NCBI RefSeq assembly: GCF_030272615.1
Contig: NC_081406.1
Span: 184,017,770-184,081,769 of the forward strand
DNA: 64,000 bases
Source of the DNA: Cryptomeria japonica
Taxonomy: Eukaryota > Streptophyta > Pinopsida > Cupressales > Cupressaceae
Direction of reading: 5' to 3'
A program made the position numbers and the translations under genes. A model generated the notes under the pieces. It was not told where the DNA came from. It made no database searches and saw only the letters and a program-made list of their open reading frames with translations. Shown in pieces: positions 12,881-23,812 of this stretch (its first letter is position 1; every line of letters starts with the position of its first letter).

Positions 12881-13308
12881 GGGGAGCAAACAGTGAAATG
12901 CTTTCGAACCCCCGATTGACACCGGTAAAAGACCTTAACTAGCATGCAATACCTATTGCTTGGTAGAAGACCGAAAATGGTAAAAAGGAAAATTAGGGTT
13001 TACACCCTAATAGAGGAGCATTAATGATGGTAGGTGAGAGACATGTATAAATGCATTTTTCAAATCATTTCTCACTATCTCTTTTCGAGCGAAGAAAAGT
13101 TTTGAAGTGCAGAGCAAAGAAAAGGTGATTTGAGCTTAGATTTCAAGAAATTGGATAACCTTGAAAGAGATTCAAATCTAGTTTGCAAGCGGTAGTGGAG
13201 AACACAAAGCGGTGATTTGGCATCCGACGAAGAGCGAAGTGAAGCAGAATCAGGAAGCCCTAAATTCACGTTTGAAAGGTATTTTTCGTGTTCTTGAAAT
13301 ACTCTTCA
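12881..13308 (+). other. Spacer between ORF1 and ORF2 of element A
   Basis: About 430 bp without a credible frame. It begins with a GGGGAGC tract, includes ATGTATAAATGC at about 13043 (a TATA-like word about 265 bp before the ORF2 ATG), and then a purine-rich, leader-like stretch ending in GCCCTAAATTCACG before the ORF2 start. B has a spacer of similar length (26004-26342) ending in a similar AAACCCTAAG word. A separate promoter for ORF2 is possible but unproven. Confidence 0.4.
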
Positions 13309-16300
13309 ATGGCTTCCACATCTCATACTAGTTCAAGTACATCCATTGAGTCAGAAAGTTTCAGTCAGAGGAAGCCCAAGTATAATGCTTTATCACAAGT
13401 TCTAGCTGGAGTCATAGTCGAAGAAGGAATTTCCAATTATATTGATTGCAAAATAGAAGACCTAGGGTCTTTAGCCATTCATACTCAGTTAGGTCTATTT
13501 TGCGGAAAGGACAAAAGAATCAAACCAGAATTTAGTGTCATAGAGAAGAAGAAATTCCACAACGTAGTATATTTCTTGGAAGACTTCATAGAGGATCACA
13601 TTAGGATCATCTTGAGCAGAGTCCATGGTGACAAGATGTACTTGGAGAGGACGCATGATATCATGCCTCAGGAAATTCATGCAGTCATCGGTTTCTACAA
13701 CATAGGGGAAGTGCCAGCCCTGAGAAAAGTGAGCAAAATGGAAATGACCAAGCTCACCGGTTCAACAAGTGATTCACAGGGTATGACAGTCAATCCTATC
13801 AAGGATGATCTGGTGAAATACACTTGCATGGTGATAGGCTACAGAACATTCTCAGCTAGTAGGATTAATTCTGTATCTGCTACTGCAGTAAATGCTGCTT
13901 ACCGAATGATAAAAGAGGATGCATCTTTTGAATTATGCACCAACATGCAGAGGCAACTCCTGCTAAATCTTAAGGCAATCATGCAGGACAACTCATTGAG
14001 GTTTAAGTTTGGACAACTACTGGTAGGGTTGTTCTTTTATTTCCAAGGCTACTTTCTGGGTGTAGGAGATGTCCAGTGGTCACCTGACCAACTAGTAACC
14101 AAGCAGATAAAGGAAAGCATGCAAGCCATTGGAACCGGCTACCCTGAGGTATTGAACAAATATTTTGATGAGTTCAGAAGAAAGATGAGTCAGAGGGTAA
14201 GAATCTCAGGTGACATAGTGAAGAAATACGAAGATGACATCTGTTTCACTATTCAGGTGGATAAATGTCTAATGGAGGCTGTTGAGCCTAGAATGGAGGA
14301 AGTGGAGCCTATGGGCTATGAGGTCACATTTGACATGTTGGAAGGGTATGCTTCAACCCTTATTACCTCGCCTCTTGATCCAAAGGCTAAGAGGACCGGA
14401 ACCTACTTGGAGAGGATTGCACCGGTTGAAGAACCATCAGTGAAGAAGGGAAAAGAATTGGTGGCTAAGAAAGCTAAGGCAGTGCCTGCAGCATCGGCAC
14501 CGGCTACCACTACAACTCCAAGAGTGACCAAGCGGTCACCGACAAAGAAGAAACTGGAGGTAACACCAGCAAAAGTCTTCGAAAGAAAGAGGAAGACTAA
14601 GGCAAATGAACTGGACTCCGAAGAAACTGAGTCTGATGAACAACCAAAGAAGGCTAGACATACAAAGAAGATGAAGAAGAATGAATCGGCAGCATCCGCA
14701 CTGGTAAATATAGATATCTCCTTTTACAAACCTTTGACACATTGTCAAAGAACAATAAAAAATATTAGGAGAAAGTTACTTCATGATTTAATAGATTATT
14801 ATGATGAATTCAATAGTGAGGAAAAAGATGAAGTACTATAGGAAATCATTCTTTATTTATGTAAAAATGACCAGTCACCATCAAAGATTAAATCTCAGAC
14901 ACCAAATTCATTATTTAAAGCATTGGATAATAAATGGCGCATTGCCATTGAAAAGGAATAGGAGATTAGGGAGAAAATTTTTGCACAGTACTTCCCCGAA
15001 CTCTCAAATTCAGAATTGTTTGATGCCCTGGATCAAAATAAAGGTCTCTTCCTCACAAGGAGAAGAAGACTCTGGTTATTGGAGGGGAGAGTTGATGATG
15101 TTGAAAAAGATACACATCAGCATATGGCCCATGCTATCAGCTCTCACAAAGCACGAATGGCCAACCTCCAAGCGGAAAAGGAATCGGTTATTTCCAAACT
15201 AGATGAGGTCTTTGATGAGGAAGGAAACTTGGTGGAAGAACCAATCGACACCATCGATGTCGATGCCCTGGATGTAGAAGATGTCACTTAGGACATACCT
15301 TCTGAGGGAACAGAACAGGGACAACAGGCCGATCAGGGTGGTGAACATGCTAAGGACACACAGCAAGTGGCAAAGGAATAGGAAGAGAAAAAGAAGAAGG
15401 ATGAAAATGAGAAACAGAAGAAAGAGGAAGAGAAGAGAAAAGAGGAAGAGGAGAAATGGAAAGAGGAAGAAAAGAAGAAGCAAGAAGATGACAGGAAAAA
15501 GAAAGAAGAAGAGGATAAGGAAGAAAAGAGAAAGAAGGAAGAAGAGGAGAAGAAAAAGAAGGAAGAGGAGGAGAAGAAGAAGAAGGAAGTGGAAGAGAAG
15601 AAGAAGAAGGAAGAGGAAGAACAGAAGAAGAAGGAAGCGGAAGAGAAGAAGAAGAAGGAAGAGGAAGAACATAAGAAGAAGGAAGTGGAAGAGAAGAAGA
15701 AGAAGGAAGAGGAAGAATAAAATAAGAAGGTAGAAGCAGAGCAGAAGCAGAAAGAAGAAGAAGACAAGAAGAAGATGGAAGAGGAAGAGAAGAAAAAGAG
15801 AGAAGAGAAAGAGAAGGAAGAGAAGGAGAAGAAAAATAAGGAAGAAGCAAACAAGACAATTGAAGTAATGAAGACCACACAGATGGAAACTCCTAAGGCA
15901 ACTGGTAGCCAAGCCAAACCAGCTGCTATCTTGAGCCCCATTGATCTCCAATCTACAAGTGAGTCTGAGCTTATGCAGAGCATCAAGGTTGCCCAAGAGT
16001 GCCTTGAAGGAATTCACAGGAAAAGAGAACAAGATATTATTCAGGCGGTTGCAGACATGCTTACCGGTTTAATCCTCGGTACTAATCTTCTTGACACTGA
16101 ATCATCACTAGCACAACTCAAACTTCTGTGTACTGTACTGGATGATCAGGTGCAGAGTCTAGAAGAAGCAGCAGAGGCCAATGTAAAGAAAGAGCACCAA
16201 AAGGCTCTCAATGTTGCTCTAGTGAAGAAGTTGAATGAGCTTAGGACTGAACTGCTAAAGGATCAAAAGGACATAAGGAATGCCTTGGATGAGGGAAACT

Positions 16301-16749
16301 TGCTACTCAGAAAAATCAGTCAGCCTCATCTATTCTGTGATGATGTGCTAGCCAAGAAGCAACAACTTCAAATGGACTTACAGTCCTACTTGGGTACATT
16401 CAAGACTCCTTATGACTCCTTTGCAGCATATGGGCAAACCGTTCACTGGTTCCAGACCCAGTCAGCCAAGATGGAGCAAGAGATCAGCACACGGTCTAGG
16501 GATTTGTAGGAGCTTCAACTGGTATTACTCCCATGACTGCAAATTCTTTAGAAGTGTTATCTGAACCTGGATGCCCTGATAGTCACACAAGAACTGAGCA
16601 CAATAGATGCCATGGAGTAATAGGTATCCTAGATGCAGACAGAGAAGGAAGTGGCAACCTCCCTACTTGAGTCCTAGTCCCTATCCATGAAACAATTTTT
16701 GCAGGACTATAAAGCAATTTTTGACAAGTATTATTCATTATTGTCATAA
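13309..16749 (+). pseudogene. Element A ORF2: 1147-codon protein of unknown function, with in-frame stops
   Basis: One reading frame with no frameshift runs from MASTSHT at 13309 to TAA at 16747. Stops are TAG at 14839, about 14958, 15289 and 15378, TAA at 15718, TAG at 16507, and several more at the end, nearly all explicable as C-to-T or G-to-A changes at Gln or Trp codons. Residues about 30-370 look globular and include ICF near 309 and PMGYEV near 334, both kept in the B copy. Residues about 380-470 are Lys/Ala/Pro-rich with nuclear-signal-like KKARHTKK. About 690-860 is a Lys/Glu repeat. The rest is helical. No RT, integrase, protease or transposase motif is visible. The architecture recalls long extra ORFs and the putative plant transposon protein domain of other elements, but I cannot show homology. 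Confidence 0.7.
15370..15860 (+). repeat. Purine-only-like tract encoding a Lys/Glu repeat
   Basis: About 490 bp of almost pure A/G on the plus strand within ORF2. At 15585, 15633 and 15681 a GGAAGT/CGGAAGAGAAG word recurs at exactly 48 bp, a 16-residue protein repeat of the form EEEKKKKE. The tract could form triplex DNA and would predict a long single charged helix in the protein. The Leu/Phe/Ser-rich frames on the other strand are shadows of it. Confidence 0.9.
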
Positions 16750-16805
16750 ACTCTTTTATATATATATGGAAATAGGTTTTTCAGTGGTACTTTGTCATTG
16801 TTGGC

Positions 16806-17087
16806 AAAGGGGGAGAAGTATATTTGGTTTTTGTTTTTAAAATTTTAAAATTTTGATATATCAGGGGGAGAAGTATCTGTTTTGAAATTTTGATATATGC
16901 TATGATATATGTTATATGCTCTGATGATTATGCTCTGAATGCAAAATTGCTATACACTCTGTTGATTAAGGGATAGTGTATATGCTTAGGAGGAGCAATT
17001 TTGTTAATGGCAAGTTTTTGTTGTAAAACACTTAGATGTCAAAATTTTATTTTCCTAAGTGTTGCCATCAATGCCAAAGGGGGAGAT
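16806..17087 (+). promoter_or_regulatory. Multiple polypurine tracts of element A
   Basis: AAAGGGGGAGA at 16806, AGGGGGAGAAG at 16863 and AAAGGGGGAGAT at 17077-17087 directly before the 3' LTR. Repeated tracts of this kind downstream of the last ORF are a described Sirevirus trait. The last one is the functional plus-strand primer by position. Confidence 0.8.
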
Positions 17088-18227
17088 TGTTGGCATTTTT
17101 GTTGTTTATGTTGTGATTGTCATTGATGGACACACACTTGTATTGAGATCCCCTTTATATGTATGAGCTCATGCTCAAACGGTATTTGTTCCAATCGGTA
17201 TGTTGTATACTAGTCTCTAGACTAGTGATTTAGCAGAATGTGTTTCCCGGTCTGAAGTGGCATGTCGACCCCAAGCAGTACGAGGGAGAAAAGCGGCACA
17301 ACACATTCTTACCAGTCTTCATTTTTGACAAACTGGCAACCGATATTTTGTATGAATCGGTAATACTCTGTGATGAGTAACCAACCGACATTTTGTGATG
17401 AGTTACCAATCCACCGATTGTTTGACGGTGCCGACACATTGACAGTGCTTTTTGTGTCGTGTTACTGAGTATGTCTAGATTCATTGAACCTAGGAAATTG
17501 TAATGTAATCCTATTGGACTGACATGAAATCAGATTCCTTTAAAAGGAAATCATGTCTAGGGTTTTAAGTTGTTGCTAAAAGGGTTAATGTTGAGCTAGG
17601 GTTTGAGGTGGAAGTTGAGTTGTTGTGAGAACGATCTTATCTGAGAAGATCAAGTTGTAACTGTGAGAGAGAGAGAGAAGACTGAAGTAATGCTGGAATG
17701 CATTAGTTGTGAGCAATACTGGATCTAACCAAGCAGTTTGTGCTATTAGATAGATCAAATAGTTGTTGATTACTCACATCTTTGACAAGTTTGTAGCCCT
17801 TAACCAGGTAGGCCTCAAAGCCTTTGTAAAATCCTCTAACAAGGTGGTTCACACATGTGAATCAAAAATCCTCTAACAAGGTAGTCTTTAATCAGACTTA
17901 TCTCCAAACAGAGATTGAGATTCATAATAGGATCTGTTCTAGTGAAGAACATTATAAGACCTTAATCGGTCTGGTTTCTATTCTACAGATAGTGACTTGT
18001 GAGTTCCATCTCACCGTGGTTTTTCCCAGTTGGGTTTCCATGTCAAATATCTTGTGTTATGGTTGTATTGCTTTTGTGGGTGAATGCTTTATTCATATTT
18101 TGGTTTGCATGTGTGGTAGCCCGTTTGACTGTCAGACTGCTTTATCGGTTTATCTTTAGACTGTGTAAGTGTTTTAGTGAAGTAATTTTTGGCATACTAA
18201 TTCACCCCCCTGTCTTAGTATTCATCA
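17088..18227 (+). repeat. 3' LTR of element A (1140 bp)
   Basis: Starts TGTTGGCA after the polypurine tract and ends TTCATCA before the AACAC duplication. It is near identical to the 5' copy by eye apart from the two indels noted there, which implies a fairly recent but not fresh insertion. It contains the CACCGTGGTTTTTCCC...GGGTTTCCA block at 18012-18041. Confidence 0.93.
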
Positions 18228-18232
18228 AACAC
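18228..18232. repeat. Target-site duplication of element A, right copy (AACAC)
   Basis: Exact repeat of 10402-10406, bounding a complete insertion. Confidence 0.92.
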
Positions 18233-19526
18233 AAACTCTATTATATAAATATTGAACAAATTATTTAAAAAATCTACAATCAACAAGAGAATGAGAATTA
18301 GTGTGATGATATAGACAATATATATTTCTATCACCTTGTTTGAGAATATTTTAGAAGTTTCTAAGAGAATTTAATATTTTTGTCAAATTTAAGTCTCGTG
18401 AAAATTTTTGTGTTATTTTCAAGTGGTCATTAGTAGGGATAGGATTTATGTCTTGTTAAGTAGGAATATCATGATTTTGTTTGAGTATCTATAGGGACCT
18501 TAATTCCTTGTTCCATTTTTTCAAGTCCTTGTCTACTATATCCTTGTATTGAAATAATATCATAGCCAACCTCATAAGATGTTTTCAATTATGAAGGAGG
18601 ACTTTCCTTATGTATTTCTTTGAATTTTTTTGTGTAAGGACATGTTGGAGGGAAAAATAGATGAATATATGAGGAAGTAATATCCTTTGTAGGAAGATTA
18701 TCCAATAGATCACCACTATTCATGTACATTTTGTTAGGTTGGGGAGAAGGATACTTATCATATAAGGCTGCAACTTTTCTCAATATTATATTAGGGGATA
18801 GGTCATGAATGCATAACATCATCTTACCTTAAAATGTGTTGATAATCAAGATAAGATCTAGGGTAATAAGGAGGATATAGAGTGATTTATGTACTAATAT
18901 CAATATATTTTACTTTCCTCCCTTACACCAAAGTGTCTCTATGAGAAGAGGATGGTTCGATGTTACTCTTCAATATTGCCTCTCCCTTGGAGAGATCATT
19001 GATAGGAGTATTGATTATTTCCTCATGAGATACCCTAGGAGAAGGAAAATTGTTAGCCAATTCAATATGATATCTAGGATTTAAAGGGTATTATCTACCA
19101 AAGCCATTATGAAATCAATATGTTCCATTAGTTTTTTTTTAAATGTTATTATATGACAACATGAAAAATGGATAAAAGCCTTGAAAAATGATTTATAACT
19201 AGAAAATATGTTTGAAACTCTTATTATGTAATATGTGAAAGTACAATGAAAAAATGCAAGAAACATGAAATAAAGGAGGCTATTGTCCAATATATGACTT
19301 TGGTAAGAATAGCTGACAAGTAATGTCATTACATGTGTAATAGAAAACCAATCAGATTTTGTAAATTCTATTATGAAAAATAAGAAAGAATGCAAATGTA
19401 AGAAGTGATGGATTCACCAAAAATTTTGATGGTGAAATAGGGATCCTATATTATGAATCCACTTATTTCCACTAATCATGAAAGATAGAAGTAAAATTAA
19501 TAGATTCAATTCTAAATGGAATGGAA
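18233..19526. other. Right internal part of element H, non-coding
   Basis: Continuation of the H interior beyond element A. AT-rich, with short unrelated open frames only (for example a 77-codon frame on the minus strand at 18589-18822 with no recognisable motif). No primer site was recognised next to the right repeat. Confidence 0.5.
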
Positions 19527-20716
19527 TTCTAATTAGACTTTACCCTTTCTTTGTTTGAGTTGAGGATGCATAAGAGATTTGAAATGGAATGCTAGATCTT
19601 GGGTAATTGATTGAAATTTGATATAAAATAACATAAATAACAAGCTACATATGCAATATGTAGAGACAAAGCTAAATTTGAGCAGAAGGAATAAAGGGGC
19701 ACCTATGTCAAGAAATTCAACTTGAAAGTGTAGGACTGGGAGGCTCTGCACATCCTAGTTCTCCATTTATTAGATGCAAACAAACAAAATAGAATCAAAA
19801 TCTTGCTTGGAATCTATTCCTAGTCCTTCACTTTTTGCTCGTACAAAAGCTGGATTTGACCATCATCAAATTCTTTGCCAAAATCTTCATTTATAACTTT
19901 TGAATCTATCACTTGTATATAGAAACAAGGGAAATGGTGTTGTTGATAGGGTTTTTCCTAATTTAAACCTCAGGTTTGGAATTAACCCTTGAATTGAATT
20001 GAAATTGTTAATGAAAATACTAAAGTAAATGTTAAATTTTATACCTTAGATTATCTACAATTGATAATAGATGATGATGCAATGCTCTTTGAATGTAATC
20101 ACAAGTGTTGATGCAATAGCATGACTTGATATGACATGAAAATGAATGTCCTAATCAAACACAAATTCTTGCATGAATATTGAAGCAGATTTGTTTCTCC
20201 ATGATGTTAAAATGCTTGAATAATATGGTGGGATGAAATGCTACCTCGAATGATTGAATATGCTTGATGTGGATGCACAAATGATTGATGTAGGTGAAGT
20301 TATGAAAATGAAAAAAAAAATTCTCTTATATAGGGATTCCAAGGTAATTTACCAATTAGGCTAACCTCCAACAGTCATATTGAGATGCCAAGAATAGAAA
20401 TCAAAGAGGAGGGGAAGTGAAACAACATGTTTAAATTAGGTCTTGTTATAGAAGGACCGAGATTCTCTAGGCACCTTGGTCCTAGACCAAGATGCCTTGG
20501 GCACCCTGGTTTTAGACCAAGATACCCTGGGTGCCCTAGTCCACCCAAAATAGGGCAAACAAGTGGCACAACCCAAGACACAAGTTTGGTTCTCTATGTA
20601 GAAAGATGATAAAGGATTTGTAAATGGACCTAAGGGGAGAGATAAGATGGGACACACTTATGTAGGGGCACAAAAGGTGGTGTAAATTATGTAGGGTTAA
20701 AATTTATGATGCTACA
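19527..20716 (-). repeat. Right LTR-like repeat of element H
   Basis: Direct-repeat partner of 7606-8841. Its hairpin zone (20455-20540) has one more CTTGG...ACCAAG unit than the left copy, with short repeats of CCTTGGGCACCCTGG type. It ends GATGCTACA at 20716. Confidence 0.7.
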
Positions 20717-22489
20717 ATAACATTCATGTTTACTGTCATAATGCAGGTATTCTCAATAGAATTTCAAATAAAAAAAAAAGATTAGGGTTAGAGAGAAACT
20801 TATAAATCTTATATAGATATTTCACACATATTCTACAAGATCAAACAAGTAGAAAGCATATACTACATGTACTTCACTAGGAGCCTTACACATCTATGTA
20901 CAAACCATACAATCTTCAAAGGAAACTAATAAATTTTATAAAAATGACTTCAAACGTGCTCAAGAAATGACTGTGCACTATTGTTATTTTCACAGACAAT
21001 AACTAGAAAGATCATGTAGAATATATGATTAGGAATAGTCTTTATAGTTGTCTTTCAAATTTTCCAATCTTCATAGAACACATGTCTTTATTAAAAATTA
21101 AAATAGAAACCATGGACATACACAAATTTACTCAACATCAACTAGACTAAGTCAAGTATCATCAATTTATGAATAATAAAAAATAATAATTGAGGGCCTT
21201 ATATAAGTGATGAGTGTCAAAATATTTTGTCTAAATCATAAAGGTAAGAGAAATATTTTCTAATATCTAGTAGCACATGTGTGATGTCATAGATGTGATA
21301 ACTACCAATGAGTTAGGATTAGTATATTTTATTATCATCTTTTTTTTTGTCTTATTTACAAAAAAGAACCACAAAAACTAAAGTACACAATATAATTATT
21401 AACTTATTCGCCTATGTCATCTTCAACAATGCATTCCCTTATGGCTTTAGCTTTATAAGCACAAAAAGTGATGAGGATTTCAATAACTGCTACCTTGATA
21501 TGCAATTGAGCCTTATGCCACTCGAATAAGAAATCATTAAAAGTTATATCCATTTGGTACAATCATTGTTAGGAGGGTCCTCAAAGAGAACAATTCGAAC
21601 CATACAACAAATTAAGAGAAACTCAAACGGAACAAGATGATGGAGGCAATGTATAATTAGATCTATTAAATCAAAGAAATTGATTACAAACTATCGGCAA
21701 CATGCGGGCTACAACATTCGGCTCATTGTCCTAATTACAGTACATGCATGTTTATGCAACATCCGGCTTAAGTAAGAATGTGAGCCAACTCCAGAACACC
21801 TAATCTTAAGATTTATCCTCTATATTCTAATAACCTTTTATTGCATGCTAGATAACATTGATTTATATGCTCCAGGATGATCCGTGTCAGCCCAAGATGA
21901 ACAAACACCGATGAATCAAAATGAAAAGTGTGAAACACAAGGTCAACCTATTCCAAAGAGATTCCTTCAGAAAATCTAAAGGACGAAGTGTGGATCCAAG
22001 GGAAGGTTGGCCAAATGTCCAGGAACATTGGAAATGATGAACTGAAGCTTTGCAAGCTATGAAAGAGATCCACAAGGTTCACCAATAGAAAATAGGTCCA
22101 AGCACTTACGGTGTTGTAAGCCAGAAAATTGTCTGAGAATCCAGAAGTGATAACTTGTCAGGAAAAGATCCAAACATATCGTGGACCAAGAATAAGGTAG
22201 ATGAACATGTCCACGATCAAAATCCAACTCCACAGGATTTGGTGAGAAAATGCAAATAAACACTGAATGAAATGTTGAATTACAAACAAGAACAAACTAA
22301 AAAGAAAATGTTTTTGGTTGATGCAAGATTGCCAAGAACCAGGGATGCTCCTACATCACCATCACTCGAAACTCATATTTTTTTGTTTCTTTCAGCCTTT
22401 CTATATTCTTCAATTTAAGCATAAATTTTCATAAATTCACTTACCCTTTCTTTCCGATAGTTTCTTATTGGACCATTAATTATGGGGGT

Positions 22490-22832
22490 ATTACCTTTCT
22501 TTGAAATTTTTTGATGTAGCCTCCATATTGTATACCTCATGGGTTGAGAGATTTTTTTATCAATTTATTAATTATAGTCACATCCTCATATATCAAATCC
22601 ATTAATATTAACCTCAAATTTAATAACCTCTCTTTACCTTCCTAGTTGAGGTCCCACTCAAATTTGAGTTCCTTGATCCAAAGAGGCACATGATGTATAG
22701 TATCTAGAGTAAAAATTTTATCCTCAAATAGTAGCTCACCTTCAATCTTGTTGATTACTTTCATCCTTGATAATTCAATATAATTTTGCTCAAGCCTCTC
22801 TTGATGTTTGACCTTGAGGTCTATAGTTTTGA
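22490..22832 (-). pseudogene. Possible coding remnant of unknown family, split by element C
   Basis: On the minus strand one frame reads as ordinary protein (KVKTIDLKVKH then RMKVINKIEGELLF then VPLWIKELKFEW) with a few TAA/TAG stops. Removing C and one CTTTC copy joins it to sequence at 50812-50870, where the same frame stays open for a short stretch (FMLLPYHNWKILFEWK). I do not recognise a family. Composition rather than homology is the only support, so this may be chance. Confidence 0.22.
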
Positions 22833-22837
22833 CTTTC
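22833..22837. repeat. Target-site duplication of element C, left copy (CTTTC)
   Basis: CTTTC directly precedes the LTR start at 22838 and recurs exactly at 50812-50816 beyond the other LTR, 28 kb away. This proves that everything between is one nested insertion. Confidence 0.9.
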
Positions 22838-23319
22838 TATTAGGGTTTAGATAGATTCAGAGCAAATACGAATTAACAATTATATGCAGATACAAACACA
22901 AAAGATGAAGAAAAACACATAACATAGATATTTAAAGTGGTTCACCCAAGATGGGCTACATCCACAAAACACAGTTGTCCAATATTTTTTTATTATCTAG
23001 TAAATCAGTACAATACCATTACAATGCCTTTTTACATTCCAACCACTTATAACATGCAATTGTTAGGGAAACATAAAAAGTCAACTATTTTTGGGTCTTT
23101 TCAATGTTGGTTTTTTTTCAACAAAAAATGGCAAAATTGTTTTTTCCTCAAGTGCTACGCCCCCTAACCCCCACTTTCTTGAGGGTTGTACCCCCAAACG
23201 CTTGCTCTTAGGGGTTGCCACCCCTGAACCCCCACTCGGGGCCCACCTTGGCCTTAAACCCCAGTGAGGATACATAACAAGTGTATAGTACTTGCATGAT
23301 CAGTCACCACATATCAATA
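22838..23319 (-). repeat. 3' LTR of element C (482 bp, with extra GC-rich segment)
   Basis: Aligns with 50454-50811 end to end except for about 130 extra bases at roughly 23140-23270, made of CCCCCTAACCCCCACT-like and AGGGGTTGCCACCCCTGAAC-like words. Such GGGGTTG/CCCCTGAACCCC segments are familiar in plant copia LTRs, so the other copy may have lost it. The expected TG and CA ends have decayed to TA and TA. Confidence 0.85.
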
Positions 23320-23329
23320 ATCTCCCACT

Positions 23330-23812
23330 TGCAGACTGATCCTTGATGACACTACTGCATTTGCAACTCCCACTAGATAAAACTCCTGGACTCATTTGTT
23401 CCTTAATTCCCCAATTTTTAGTGAGGAAGGTTGAGATAAATTGAGGAAGTCAGCTACTGCCATGGGAATGCCTTTGTGAACATATTTGTAGGATTGTCAC
23501 TTGTGTGAATCTTCTCAAGCCATAACTAGTCATCCTCCAAAATAGACCGTACAAAGTGGTCCCTGAGCTGAATGTTTTTTGTCCTTGAATGAAGAGAAAA
23601 ATTCTTTGCAAGATGAATGACACTCTATTTTTTAGTATACAATGGGCTATCCTCCTGCATCTAGCCCAATTCTTCCAAGAAAATGTTGTAACCAAATCAT
23701 CTCCTTTCTATCTTCAGTAGCAGTTGCATACTCAACTTTAGTGGTTGAAAGCGCAACAACCTTTTGTAGTCTAGAAATCCAGCTAACTATAGTTCACCCT
23801 ATTAAAAAAACA
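23330..23812 (-). pseudogene. C-terminal RNase H part of element C pol
   Basis: In one minus-strand frame the region reads as the end of copia RNase H: SVIHLAKN, then HSRTKNIQLRDHFVRSI, then EKIHTSDNPTNMFTKA. These are the classic residues of that domain. The N-terminal half, with the DADMAGD-like start, lies beyond element B near 46880-46960, so B inserted within the RNase H domain. Several stops are present. It ends near the polypurine tract before the LTR. Confidence 0.8.

Larger units (their letters stand above)
10407..18227 (+). mobile_element. Element A: non-autonomous Sirevirus-like LTR element with ORF1 and giant ORF2
   Basis: A complete 7821-bp insertion with LTRs of 1131 and 1140 bp, TG...CA ends, a perfect 5-bp duplication, a tRNA-Met primer site at 11539 and a polypurine tract at 17077. 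Instead of pol it carries a Gag-like coiled-coil/zinc-knuckle ORF1 (11588-12865) and a single 1147-codon frame, ORF2 (13309-16749). No protease, integrase, RT or RNase H motif occurs in any frame between the LTRs. Repeated AGGGGGAG tracts after ORF2 and the C-run LTR tail are Sirevirus-like traits. It must borrow replication enzymes. Family B in this window has the same plan. Confidence 0.9.
7606..20716 (-). mobile_element. Element H: non-coding LTR element, interrupted by element A
   Basis: A direct repeat of about 1.2 kb (7606-8841 and about 19527-20716) brackets 8842-10406 and 18233-19526. Read on the minus strand each repeat starts TGTAGCATCATAAATT, a plausible LTR start preceded by a purine stretch GGGATAGA at the left copy. 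The internal part, once A is removed, is about 2.9 kb, with tandem repeats and no recognisable gag or pol, so H would be a large non-autonomous derivative. I could not find a convincing primer site or a perfect target duplication (AACAA versus ATAAC), so two independent solo copies remain possible. Confidence 0.5.
20717..22837. other. Unassigned AT-rich region left of element C
   Basis: No retroelement domain, LTR pair or host gene is recognisable. A weak minus-strand coding impression at 22490-22832 is listed separately. The region continues beyond C at 50817, as the CTTTC duplication shows. Confidence 0.5.

Noticed and set aside
15199-16032. Long Leu/Phe- and Ser-rich ORFs on the minus strand
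   Set aside because: They mirror the A/G-rich Lys/Glu tract of ORF2; absence of stops follows from composition.
13309-16749. ORF2 as a classical transposase or envelope protein
   Set aside because: No DDE-like spacing, zinc ribbon, signal peptide or membrane segment could be seen.
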